A stretch of DNA of 64,000 nt from Sphingopyxis sp. OPL5. GTDB lineage: Bacteria > Pseudomonadota > Alphaproteobacteria > Sphingomonadales > Sphingomonadaceae. Under the pieces are notes generated by a model that ran no database searches, was not told where the DNA came from, and saw only the letters and a list, made by a program, of their open reading frames with translations. Shown piece by piece: positions 43,453-51,141 of the stretch. Within the stretch, counting starts at the first letter, position 1; each line of letters begins with the position of its first letter. The stretch lies in assembly GCF_003797775.2 (NCBI RefSeq), contig NZ_CP060725.1, forward strand, positions 558,001 to 622,000, in the 5' to 3' direction. The position numbers and the translations under genes are program-made.

Positions 43453-45681
43453 TCAGAACTTCAAGGAAACCTGCCCGACGATCTCGCGCGGACGGCCCTG
43501 ACGGGCGGAAATGGCGGGCGTATAATTGGCGGTCCCGACATAGTAATTCTTGTCGGACAGGTTCGAGGCGATGAGGCTCATCCCCCAGCGATCGTCGGCG
43601 CTCGTCCATCCGATGCGGGCATTGAGAAGGCTGTACCCCTTCTGCTGCTCGGGATATCCCGAAACGCCATTCACGCCATCATTGGCTGCCGTGAAGAAGA
43701 CCCGCGACTGGAGATGGACATCGGCGCCTGCGTTGAGACGCCCCGCTCCGCTAAGATCGAATTCGTAGCTGCCACCGAGCGTGGCCGACCATTTGGGAGC
43801 ATTGTTGAGCCGCATTCCCGACGCATCGAAGCTTCCGAACGTCGGGACGAACGCGTTGAGATATTCGCGGTAGCGCGCGTCGAGATAGGCAAGATTGGCA
43901 TGCAGGGTCAGCCCGCCCGCCGGCTTGGCTACGAACTCCGCCTCGATGCCCTTGACCCGTGCGGTCGCTGCATTCTGCGTGCGGGCGCCGAACGAGGCCC
44001 CGTTCTGTACGAAACTTTGCACCTGAAGGTCGGTATAGTCGTAGTAGAAGGCCGTAAGATTGGCGCGAAGGCGGCGATCGAGCCAGTCGCTCTTGACCCC
44101 GATCTCGTAGGACCAGAGTTTCTCGGGTCCATAGCCCGCCGAGGCGTCGGCGGCGTTGCTGGCGCCATAGTCATAGCCGCCGCTCTTGAAGCCGCGCGTC
44201 GCCGACACGTAGACCAGCAGGTTATTCGAGGGCTTGAAGTTGATGCCGAACTTCGGCGTCAACGCATTGTCGCGCCGACGCGTGTCGACAATGAAGGGGT
44301 CGGGAATGCCCGGTGCACCGCTGATCGGGAATGCCGCCTCGACGACGTCGGGGTCAGGGTCCGTGGAGGCCGTGAAACGGTCTTCAAGTTCGTAGCGCTT
44401 GCGCTCCGTCGTGTAACGCAGTCCGGACACGACGGAAAGCTGCTCGGAAATGTGGAACTCGCCCTGCCCGAAGAATGCCACCGAATCCGCCCGCAGCAGC
44501 GGGCGCTGCACATGCGAGGCTCCAAAGGGATAGAGCGTCAGTGTAAGAGGCTCGCGGTTCCGCTCCTCGAAATAATAGGCGCCGAGAACCCAATCCAAGC
44601 TCTCACTCTTCCCGACGAGGTTGAATTCCTGGCTGAACTGGCTCTGGCGGATGGGCGCGACAAGGTTGCGAAAGAGCGTGATCGAACTTGAATCGGCGTC
44701 GGCGTCGATCGACCCGCGGAAGCCGCGGTACGCCGACAGGCTGCGCAGATCGATACCATCGGCAAGTTCGATCTCGATTTCTGCCGATACGCCGTGGTTC
44801 TTGAGCACGGTATGGCTGACACCATCGAGCGACACTTTGTCGGGATCACCGAGGATCGAATCGTCCAGCGGAACCCCGACGGGACCGATGAGTTTCGGAT
44901 ATCCGCCAAAAGCACCCGACTGGCGGGAATAGTCGGCGCGAAGGGTTACCCGCGCGCCTTCGCCCAACGGCACGAGTAGCTGTCCGCGAATGCCGCGCGA
45001 CTTCAGATCTTCCATGTCGTTGCCGGTCGAGACATTCTCGCGGAAGGCATCATGCCCCGAGAGGTCCGCAGCGAGACTGGCTGCGACGCCGCCTTTACCG
45101 ATCGGGCCTGATACATAGGCCTTCAAGGCATAGCGGTCGTAGCTGCCATATTCGCCGCGGACCTCGGCGGTAAACTCGTCCGATGGGCGGCGCGAGACGA
45201 TGTTGATCGTGCCGCCGACCGAGTTGCGTCCATAGAGGGTGCCCTGCGGTCCGCGGAGGACTTCGATACGCTCGACGTCGAGAAAGTCGTTGAGATAGCC
45301 GAGGGGGCGAGCGAGATAGACGCCGTCGAGGTGCATCGTCGTGCTCGGATCCGAGCCGATGAAGACGCTGTTCGAGCCGATGCCGCGGACATAGAGCTGC
45401 GTGTAGCCGCTGAGGTCGGAGACCTGCAGGCTGGGGACATAGGCTTTCAGATCCTGAACGTCGCGGATGCCGCGCGCGGCGAGTTCCTCGCCCGACACAG
45501 CGGTGACCGCGATCGGCGTCGACTGCAGGCGCGTTTCGCCCATCTTCGTCGCGGTAACGACAATGTCCGAGACGCCCTGATCGTCCTGGCCTTCAGCCGC
45601 TGCCTGCGCGAACGCGGCATGCGGCACCGCCAGCGCGGCGGCAAAGGCGAGCGCCGAAAGGCCGTAGTTCACTCTCATCAT
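43453..45681 (-). CDS. TonB-dependent receptor 1
   Basis: A 742-residue outer-membrane receptor with a signal peptide (LSALAFAAALAVPHAAFA), TonB box-like SDIVVTATK, a plug domain with RIEVLRGPQGTLYGRNSVGG, and a barrel ending VGQVSLKF with a terminal aromatic residue. GGGGAGG precedes two adjacent ATGs. A 7-bp stem-loop, CTGCCGC at 45692-45698 and GCGGCAG at 45703-45709, abuts the ribosome site. Probably imports a bulky hydrophobic substrate such as a steroid; iron uptake is the alternative. The NTF2-fold gene upstream is co-oriented, 70 bases away. Confidence 0.92.
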   Translation of the reverse strand: MMRVNYGLSALAFAAALAVPHAAFAQAAAEGQDDQGVSDIVVTATKMGETRLQSTPIAVTAVSGEELAARGIRDVQDLKAYVPSLQVSDLSGYTQLYVRGIGSNSVFIGSDPSTTMHLDGVYLARPLGYLNDFLDVERIEVLRGPQGTLYGRNSVGGTINIVSRRPSDEFTAEVRGEYGSYDRYALKAYVSGPIGKGGVAASLAADLSGHDAFRENVSTGNDMEDLKSRGIRGQLLVPLGEGARVTLRADYSRQSGAFGGYPKLIGPVGVPLDDSILGDPDKVSLDGVSHTVLKNHGVSAEIEIELADGIDLRSLSAYRGFRGSIDADADSSSITLFRNLVAPIRQSQFSQEFNLVGKSESLDWVLGAYYFEERNREPLTLTLYPFGASHVQRPLLRADSVAFFGQGEFHISEQLSVVSGLRYTTERKRYELEDRFTASTDPDPDVVEAAFPISGAPGIPDPFIVDTRRRDNALTPKFGINFKPSNNLLVYVSATRGFKSGGYDYGASNAADASAGYGPEKLWSYEIGVKSDWLDRRLRANLTAFYYDYTDLQVQSFVQNGASFGARTQNAATARVKGIEAEFVAKPAGGLTLHANLAYLDARYREYLNAFVPTFGSFDASGMRLNNAPKWSATLGGSYEFDLSGAGRLNAGADVHLQSRVFFTAANDGVNGVSGYPEQQKGYSLLNARIGWTSADDRWGMSLIASNLSDKNYYVGTANYTPAISARQGRPREIVGQVSLKF

Positions 45682-45751
45682 ATCCTCCCCGCTGCCGCAG
45701 CAGCGGCAGGTGATTGTCGTTCTTGCAAAAATTGCCCAGTGCGGCTGCGGA

Positions 45752-46288
45752 TCAGGCCGGCTGAATGCCCTGCATCACCCCATCGAGAATGCGGCGCTTC
45801 ATCGGCCGCACCCATTCGGTCTCGAGCCTTTCGTTGAGCAGCCCGGCTTCCTTGAGTTCATCGCAGAGCTTCATCTGGTGGCCGATATCGAACAGATCAT
45901 ATTGCGACGAGAATTTGCCGTCGCCGCCATAGGTGATGAAGCTCACGCCCTCGGTTTCATAGAAACTGCCATCGGGGCGCGTGCCGGGACCGCGATTGAC
46001 CCAGCGGCTGAAGATGCGTTCGCCGTTGACGGCGAAGTCGACGATCGGGAAGCTCCAGCCCGTCCAGCCCGAGCCGACGTCCATATCGCGGCCATAGTGG
46101 GTCGCGCGGATCTCGTCCCGGCTTCGGGCGAAGACCGGCATGATGCCGCCATAGGGGCAATAATAGGTCGCATCTTCGTGGTAGAATTCGTCGGCGATCC
46201 ACGCCCAGTGGTTGCGCTTCTCGGCCTCGACGAACGCCTCGCGCAGACCCTCGATCGCGCGTTCAACCTCTTCCCGTGGATACGTCAT
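45752..46288 (-). CDS. NTF2/SnoaL-fold protein, larger variant
   Basis: A 178-residue NTF2-fold protein (AFVEAEKRNHWAWIADEFYH, DATYYCPYGGIMPVFARSRD, SQYDLFDIGHQMKLCDELKE). It carries a C-terminal helical extension beyond the usual SnoaL length. The start is preceded by AGGAGAG. It is divergent from the sulfotransferase operon across operator G and sits upstream of TonB receptor 1 on the same strand. Confidence 0.75.
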   Translation of the reverse strand: MTYPREEVERAIEGLREAFVEAEKRNHWAWIADEFYHEDATYYCPYGGIMPVFARSRDEIRATHYGRDMDVGSGWTGWSFPIVDFAVNGERIFSRWVNRGPGTRPDGSFYETEGVSFITYGGDGKFSSQYDLFDIGHQMKLCDELKEAGLLNERLETEWVRPMKRRILDGVMQGIQPA

Positions 46289-46354
46289 TTTGCTCTCCTG
46301 AATTTTCGCGGGAACATAGCGCAGATGATCAACAGGTCAACGAAAGAATTGCAT

Positions 46355-46390
46355 ATTGCGTCGCATAATGGCATATCTGTTTACGCAAAT
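46355..46390. promoter_or_regulatory. Candidate operator G upstream of the sulfotransferase
   Basis: TACGCAAAT at 46382-46390 is a perfect half-site, and ATTGCGT at 46355-46361 is a weaker partner facing the other way. The strong half is 30 bases upstream of the sulfotransferase ATG. The NTF2 gene starts about 65 bases away on the other side. Confidence 0.45.
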
Positions 46391-46419
46391 AGATATTTTG
46401 TCACGGGAGAGATAAGAAA

Positions 46420-47583
46420 ATGCGTTATCCGGCGGAGTTCAACGTCGATGGCCTGATGGCTCTCGCGCGCCAGCGCACCGGGCTAACCGATTTCGGCCCG
46501 GACCATTTCGTCGAGCCGCTGACGATTCTCGTTCGGGCGATGGTGGAAGAGGCGCAGCTCAACGATACCGGTTCGGCCGTACACGGCGGTCGACTGGTCA
46601 ACGCCCTCTCCAATCGCTTGCGAAAACACGCTCTTCTCGCGAAACAGCCTGAAATCCGCGAGCAGGAGGTCCATGTTGCCGCGGTCATTGTCGGCCTGCC
46701 ACGTACCGGCAGCACGATGCTCCATCGCCTGCTTGCCGCCTCGCCCCACGCTACCGCCACGCGCTGGTGGGAGACGATCTTTCCTCTGCCGCGCCGCGAT
46801 GATGGCGACGCTGACATCGCCTCCAGGAAAACCGACGCTGAAGCGCTTGCCGCGCAGCTTCTCGAATCATCGGCGGGGTTCGACGCGATCCATCCGCTCG
46901 ACGCCCACGCCTTCGATGAAGAACTGCCGCTGATCGAGCAGTCCTTCATGTCGAACATTCCGGAGTCGATGCTCTATGTACCGAGCTATGGCGAATATCT
47001 CCTCGGCGCCGATCAGCGCCCCGCCTATGAAGAACTGATCGACTGGCTCCGCATCCTCCAGTGGCAGGATCCGACGCGCGCCGGGCAGAAGTGGATCCTG
47101 AAAGCGCCGCATCACCTGACCGCCGTGCAAACGGTTCTCGACGCGTTCCCCAAAGCGGTGATGGCGATGACGCATCGCCGGGTCGATCATGTCATGGGAA
47201 GTTGGTACTCGATGGTTGCCTCGCTGACCGGCGGCAACACCGACACCGATTTCTCCGCCGCGCAGGCCGCGCACTGGACGCAGCGCCTGCGCCGCAATCT
47301 GGAGGACATGATGACAGCGCGGGCCAAGGCCGAGGACCGCTTCATCGACGTTCACTATCGCTCGCTGCTCGAAGAGCCGCTGGTTCACGCGCGCCGCACG
47401 TTCGAGGCGGCAGGAATGCCGCTAACCGATGCCGACGAGGCAGCATGGTCAGCGTGGCTGGCGGCGAACCAGCGCGATAACCGGCCATCGCACAAATATG
47501 ACGTCGCGGACTTCGGTGTATCGTCAGATGCACTGAAGCAGGATTTCGCTTTCTACTCCGACATTTTCGACCCCGCTCGCTGA
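46420..47583 (+). CDS. Sulfotransferase family protein
   Basis: A 387-residue protein of the Sulfotransfer_3-type family. The 5'-phosphosulfate-binding loop is in VGLPRTGSTMLHRLL (PRTGST at residues 94-99). The family feature KWILKAPHHLTAVQTVLDAF is present, and MTHRRVDHVMGSWYSM holds the likely 3'-phosphate-binding Arg and Ser. It should transfer sulfonate from PAPS to a hydroxyl. GGGAGAGA precedes the ATG. It leads the operon sulfotransferase-Coq4-like-NTF2. PAPS synthesis and PAP removal genes at 29458-33045 have the same upstream site, which supports a real sulfonation step. The acceptor is unknown. Confidence 0.88.
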   Translation: MRYPAEFNVDGLMALARQRTGLTDFGPDHFVEPLTILVRAMVEEAQLNDTGSAVHGGRLVNALSNRLRKHALLAKQPEIREQEVHVAAVIVGLPRTGSTMLHRLLAASPHATATRWWETIFPLPRRDDGDADIASRKTDAEALAAQLLESSAGFDAIHPLDAHAFDEELPLIEQSFMSNIPESMLYVPSYGEYLLGADQRPAYEELIDWLRILQWQDPTRAGQKWILKAPHHLTAVQTVLDAFPKAVMAMTHRRVDHVMGSWYSMVASLTGGNTDTDFSAAQAAHWTQRLRRNLEDMMTARAKAEDRFIDVHYRSLLEEPLVHARRTFEAAGMPLTDADEAAWSAWLAANQRDNRPSHKYDVADFGVSSDALKQDFAFYSDIFDPAR

Positions 47584-47607
47584 GCAGGTCCGGCCGGGAG
47601 AAGCCTG

Positions 47608-48429
47608 ATGGAAATCAAGGGAAGCGACGCCGCATATCTGATGGGCAACGTCGAGCCCGCGCGCAGCTCGGTGCTCACGAGCAATTCGCGCTTCCTCAAC
47701 AATCCGCGAATGCGGGACATCTATGCCCAGATGGGCCTGAAGCGGAACGGCGACGATCTGCCCGACGCCTTTCTTGTTCCCGAGGTCAACCGGGCGATCG
47801 CCGAGGAGTCCGATTTCGCGAGGCTCCATGCCCTGATCGCTGCCGAGCGCGACCGTCTTCCCGACTTTGCCGCCTGGCTCGACGCACGGTTCGTATCCGA
47901 CTGGTGTGCCGAGAAGGTGGCGCACTGCGCCGAAGGAACGGTGGGCTGGCTCATTCACCAGTTTATCGCCGAGAGCGGCATGGAGATCGACTTCATGTTT
48001 CGCGGCGAGCCGGCGAACGACTTCGAATATATGACGAAGCGGCGGGTTCAGAATCACGATATCGAACATATGGTCACGGGACTCGATCCGAGCCCGGTCG
48101 GCGAAATCGGCCTGATCGTGGCTAACTGCAGCGCGATCCACCGCTATTTCTCGCCCGAGCTGGCGGGAGAACTCACCTTTCAAACGATGTTTCTCGCGTC
48201 GACGAGCCTGATGCGCATGGCCTGCCACTATCCTACGGTCGTACCGGCTATGCTCGATGCGTTCGCGCGCGGCGATGCTCTTGGCAATAAGCAAACCAAG
48301 CCGCTCTTCATGATCAAATGGGAGGACTGGATCGACGTGCCGACGGAAGTGGCGCGAGAGGCGCTCGGTTTCGAGGACGGTCCGCCTGCGGGATACTGGA
48401 CCTGGACGGTAGACGCAGCAAGAGGATGA
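47608..48429 (+). CDS. Coq4-family protein
   Basis: A 273-residue protein with the Coq4 metal motif HDxxH-x11-E exactly kept: His150, Asp151, His154 and Glu166 in HDIEHMVTG to VGEIGL. The C-terminal KWEDWIDVPTEVAREALGFE also matches the family ending. Coq4 binds a divalent metal and acts at the C1 position of the ubiquinone ring precursor. Here no other ubiquinone gene is near, and it sits between a sulfotransferase and an NTF2-fold protein. A catabolic role on a ring or isoprenoid-like substrate is therefore inferred. GGGAGAAG precedes the ATG. Confidence 0.82.
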   Translation: MEIKGSDAAYLMGNVEPARSSVLTSNSRFLNNPRMRDIYAQMGLKRNGDDLPDAFLVPEVNRAIAEESDFARLHALIAAERDRLPDFAAWLDARFVSDWCAEKVAHCAEGTVGWLIHQFIAESGMEIDFMFRGEPANDFEYMTKRRVQNHDIEHMVTGLDPSPVGEIGLIVANCSAIHRYFSPELAGELTFQTMFLASTSLMRMACHYPTVVPAMLDAFARGDALGNKQTKPLFMIKWEDWIDVPTEVAREALGFEDGPPAGYWTWTVDAARG

Positions 48430-48899
48430 CAGATATGACAGACGAAGACTTCACCGTGGCGGACCTTCTCGCGATCCAGGCGCTCGTGCACACCTATCCC
48501 CGCTATCTCGACGGGGGCGATCTCGTGAGGCTCGGCAAGCTCTTCGACCGCGCCGCTGTGCATTTCGAGGACCGCGACGAGCCGGTGACGGCCGATCCGG
48601 GCGAGATCACGAAGATGTTCGCCGACTTCGTCAGGATGTACGAAGGCGTGCCGAGAACGCGCCACAATATCGTCAACCTCATCGTGACGCCCGCGGGACC
48701 CGGACGCGCGACCGCGACAAGCACCGTCCTTGTAGTACAGCAGGCGCCCGGCGGACCGTTGCAGCCGATCATCACCGGAGACTATCGAGACACTTTCCTC
48801 AAGACCGGCGGCGAATGGCATTTCGCCGAGCGCTACATCACGAACGACCTGTTCGGCGATCTCAGCGCGCACGGCAAATATGCGATAGCAGCGGCCTGA
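48426..48899 (+). CDS. NTF2/SnoaL-fold protein in the sulfotransferase operon
   Basis: A 157-residue SnoaL-like protein (TVADLLAIQALVHTYPRYLD, RAAVHFEDRDEPVTADPGEI, TGGEWHFAERYITNDLFGDL). The ATG at 48426 overlaps the Coq4-like gene stop (ATGA); ATG at 48435 is an alternative. Its fold allows acid-base chemistry such as isomerisation or elimination. An elimination of the sulfate ester made by the operon's sulfotransferase is one testable possibility. Confidence 0.75.
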   Translation: MTDMTDEDFTVADLLAIQALVHTYPRYLDGGDLVRLGKLFDRAAVHFEDRDEPVTADPGEITKMFADFVRMYEGVPRTRHNIVNLIVTPAGPGRATATSTVLVVQQAPGGPLQPIITGDYRDTFLKTGGEWHFAERYITNDLFGDLSAHGKYAIAAA

Positions 48900-48915
48900 C
48901 GCGATGCGTCAGGCC
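48893..48915. terminator. Perfect stem-loop between convergent genes
   Basis: GGCCTGACGC at 48893-48902 and GCGTCAGGCC at 48906-48915 form a perfect 10-bp stem with a three-base loop. It overlaps the NTF2 gene stop and lies just before the end of the convergent SDR gene. No T-run follows on either strand, so termination activity is uncertain. Confidence 0.5.
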
Positions 48916-48923
48916 TCAAGACC

Positions 48924-49697
48924 TCAGGCGAGATAGCCCCCGTCGGCCGCGATCACGGCGCCGTTGACATAAGCCGACTGGTCTGAAAGCAGCCAAAGCG
49001 CCGCGCGAGCGATGTCGAGCGGTTCGGCGAAGCGCTTCAGCGGGATTGGTGCGAGCAGCATGTCCTTATAGTCGGGAAGGTGGATGACGTCCGATGTCAG
49101 CGGCGTGTCGACGACACCTGGCGAGACGGCGTTGCACCGTATCCCCTGCCCGCCATATTCCTTGGCGATGGTCTTGGTGAGCCCGAGAACGCCATGCTTG
49201 GCAGCGGTATAGGGCGCGGTACGCGGATAACTGATATGCGCCTGCAGCGAGGTCGTGTTGACGATCGCGCCGCCACCCGTCTCGAGCATCAAAGGCAGTT
49301 CGGCCTGCAGGCAGTAGAAGACCCCGTCGAGATCGACACTGAGAACGCCGCGCCAGATCTCGAGCGGCAGGAGATGCGTCTCGGGTATCGGGGCGTCCTT
49401 CAGCAGGCTGACCTCGGTGATGCCGGCATTGTTGAAGGCACCGTCGAGCCGGCCGAATTTTTGCCGAGCGACCTCGACCATCGCCTTGCAGGCCGCCGGA
49501 TCGGTGACGTCGGTCTGGCAGGCGACCGAACCGGCGATTTCCGACGCGACCCTTTCGGCCGCCTCTCCACACCGGTCGGCGACGATGACATTGGCGCCCG
49601 CAGCGCCGAGAAGGCGCGCCGTCGCGGCGCCGATGCCGCTTGCCGCGCCCGTTACGATGATCGCCTTGCCGGCGAAGTCCAGTGAAGGCGGTGCCAT
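48924..49697 (-). CDS. SDR-family oxidoreductase
   Basis: A 257-residue classical SDR with TGAASGIGAA, FNNAGIT, serine in NTTSLQAH and catalytic YTAAK, ending AADGGYLA. The ATG at 49697 overlaps the PhyH stop by one base (TAATG). It is the last gene of the minus operon SDR pseudogene-PhyH-SDR. It probably oxidises the alcohol made or used by the neighbouring dioxygenase (inference). Confidence 0.83.
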   Translation of the reverse strand: MAPPSLDFAGKAIIVTGAASGIGAATARLLGAAGANVIVADRCGEAAERVASEIAGSVACQTDVTDPAACKAMVEVARQKFGRLDGAFNNAGITEVSLLKDAPIPETHLLPLEIWRGVLSVDLDGVFYCLQAELPLMLETGGGAIVNTTSLQAHISYPRTAPYTAAKHGVLGLTKTIAKEYGGQGIRCNAVSPGVVDTPLTSDVIHLPDYKDMLLAPIPLKRFAEPLDIARAALWLLSDQSAYVNGAVIAADGGYLA

Positions 49698-50539
49698 TAG
49701 CTGCGCGCCGCCGACCACATGCGCGAATATTGCGTCATGTCGCAAGCTCCCCCATTGCGCCCGGCAACGCCGAGCCAGCTGTTGCGGCCAAGCATCGTCG
49801 CTATGGCCGGCGGCCATTTGGCCAGAAATTCGTCCCCGAGCGCACTATAGTCCTCGGCCGGCTTGTACGCGAGGCGGCAGAAGGTCATGTGCAGCATGAC
49901 CCGCTCGCCGGGCAACGTGCGCGGATAGTTGGAGTGCCAGCTATAGCCGGTCCAGATCGCGAAGGATCCTGCCTTGCAGGCGATCGGCACGGCGCCGACC
50001 GCAGCCGCCGCTTCCGCATCGTCCGGATTGCGCATGAACTTGTGCGACCCTGGAATGACCTTGGTCGTTCCCGCGGCTTCGGTGAGATCGTCGAGCGCCA
50101 GACACGCGGTGAACAAGGGATTGTAATCGGTCGGCGGAACCCATTGCGCATCGACATGGAGTCCCATGGCGGACGCGCCCGAGAAGCGGACCGATGCGGC
50201 GATCTGGCTCAGGAGATAATCGCCGCCGCAAAGATATTCCGAGAGGGCGCTAAGCTTTGGGTTCAGCAGCGCTTCGGCAAAGAGGTCGTCGGCGCCGAGC
50301 AGGTGATAGGCCGAGATTCCCTCGCCCGGCTTGATGTCGAAATAATGTCCGCCTTCCTCGCGGGTGACCCGCAGGATCGCCTCGCGCAGCCGCGCGCAGA
50401 AGTCGGGGGAATAGGCGTTCTCGACGATGGTATAGCCTTCGTCGCGAAGCTGGACGACATTCTGCTCGAGCCCGAGGCCCGCGATGGCCGGTGCGACCGA
50501 TGGCGTTATCGACCAAGGTTCCGGATAAGAATATTGCAT
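49697..50539 (-). CDS. Phytanoyl-CoA dioxygenase (PhyH) family protein 2
   Basis: A 280-residue Fe(II)/2-oxoglutarate oxygenase with HxD in GLHVDAQWV, the distal histidine in GYSWHSNYPR and the 2-oxoglutarate-binding arginine in TLPGERVMLH. ATG at 50539 follows GGGAGAGA. It is distinct in sequence from the PhyH protein at 10939. It lies between an SDR remnant and an intact SDR; its own frame is complete. Confidence 0.82.
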   Translation of the reverse strand: MQYSYPEPWSITPSVAPAIAGLGLEQNVVQLRDEGYTIVENAYSPDFCARLREAILRVTREEGGHYFDIKPGEGISAYHLLGADDLFAEALLNPKLSALSEYLCGGDYLLSQIAASVRFSGASAMGLHVDAQWVPPTDYNPLFTACLALDDLTEAAGTTKVIPGSHKFMRNPDDAEAAAAVGAVPIACKAGSFAIWTGYSWHSNYPRTLPGERVMLHMTFCRLAYKPAEDYSALGDEFLAKWPPAIATMLGRNSWLGVAGRNGGACDMTQYSRMWSAARS

Positions 50540-50561
50540 CAAAGTCTCTCCCGTTTTTATA

Positions 50562-50907
50562 TCATTGTCGCTGCGACGGCATCGTTCCGCCATCGACGAC
50601 GAGTTCGGCCCCGGTGATGTAGCTTGCGTCGGATGACAGGAGGAACCGGATGGCGCGACCGACTTCTTTGGCCTCTCCGATACGCACTCGCCGCATCCGC
50701 CGCTGACCGAATCGCGTCGACATCTCGAAGGTCGCCCAGCCGGCTCGAGACATTCGCGCTGGTGCGGGACCGGGGCAGCGACCCCGCATCCTGAAGGCTC
50801 GGTGCATCATAATCCCAGAGCAGGACGGACCGTCCGGCCTCGCACAGCGCCACGGCCGTCGCGAGTCCGATCCCCGATGCTCCACCCGAGATAATGACGG
50901 GATTCAA
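50562..50907 (-). pseudogene. SDR pseudogene with internal deletion and frame change
   Basis: The first part, from a TTG at 50907 behind GGAGAGG, reads as an SDR N-terminus (VIISGGASGIGLATAVALCE, then AGRSVLLWDYDAP). The last part, in another frame ending at 50562, reads as an SDR C-terminus (GEAKEVGRAIRFLLSSDASY, then ITGAELVVDGG). About 140 residues between them, including NNAG and the YxxxK site, are missing. The remnant is about 346 bases where an SDR needs about 750. The promoter and operator H upstream are kept and now serve the PhyH gene. Confidence 0.85.
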
Positions 50908-50994
50908 TGGCCTGACCTCTCCTGTTTCCGTTCGCCGCCCCCTCTTCCGGCATTGCCGTGGAAGGCGGATTTCGTCATTCGATGTGCTCTAGAT

Positions 50995-51039
50995 TACGCA
51001 AATCGTCAATATGCTGGCACACAAATTACGGTTTACGTT
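50995..51039. promoter_or_regulatory. Candidate operator H between the SDR pseudogene operon and TonB receptor 2
   Basis: TACGCAAAT at 50995-51003 and TTTACGTT at 51032-51039 form an inverted pair with one mismatch in the second half, outer span 45 bp. It lies about 90 bases from the minus operon start and 100 bases from the receptor start. Confidence 0.5.
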
Positions 51040-51141
51040 AAAATCGGTTTGATTTGCTCGGCAAAGACTGTCATAGACCGTCGCGAATGATGGAACGGTC
51101 GATGAACGGCCGCCGAGAATACGACCAGAGGGAGAGAGAGA

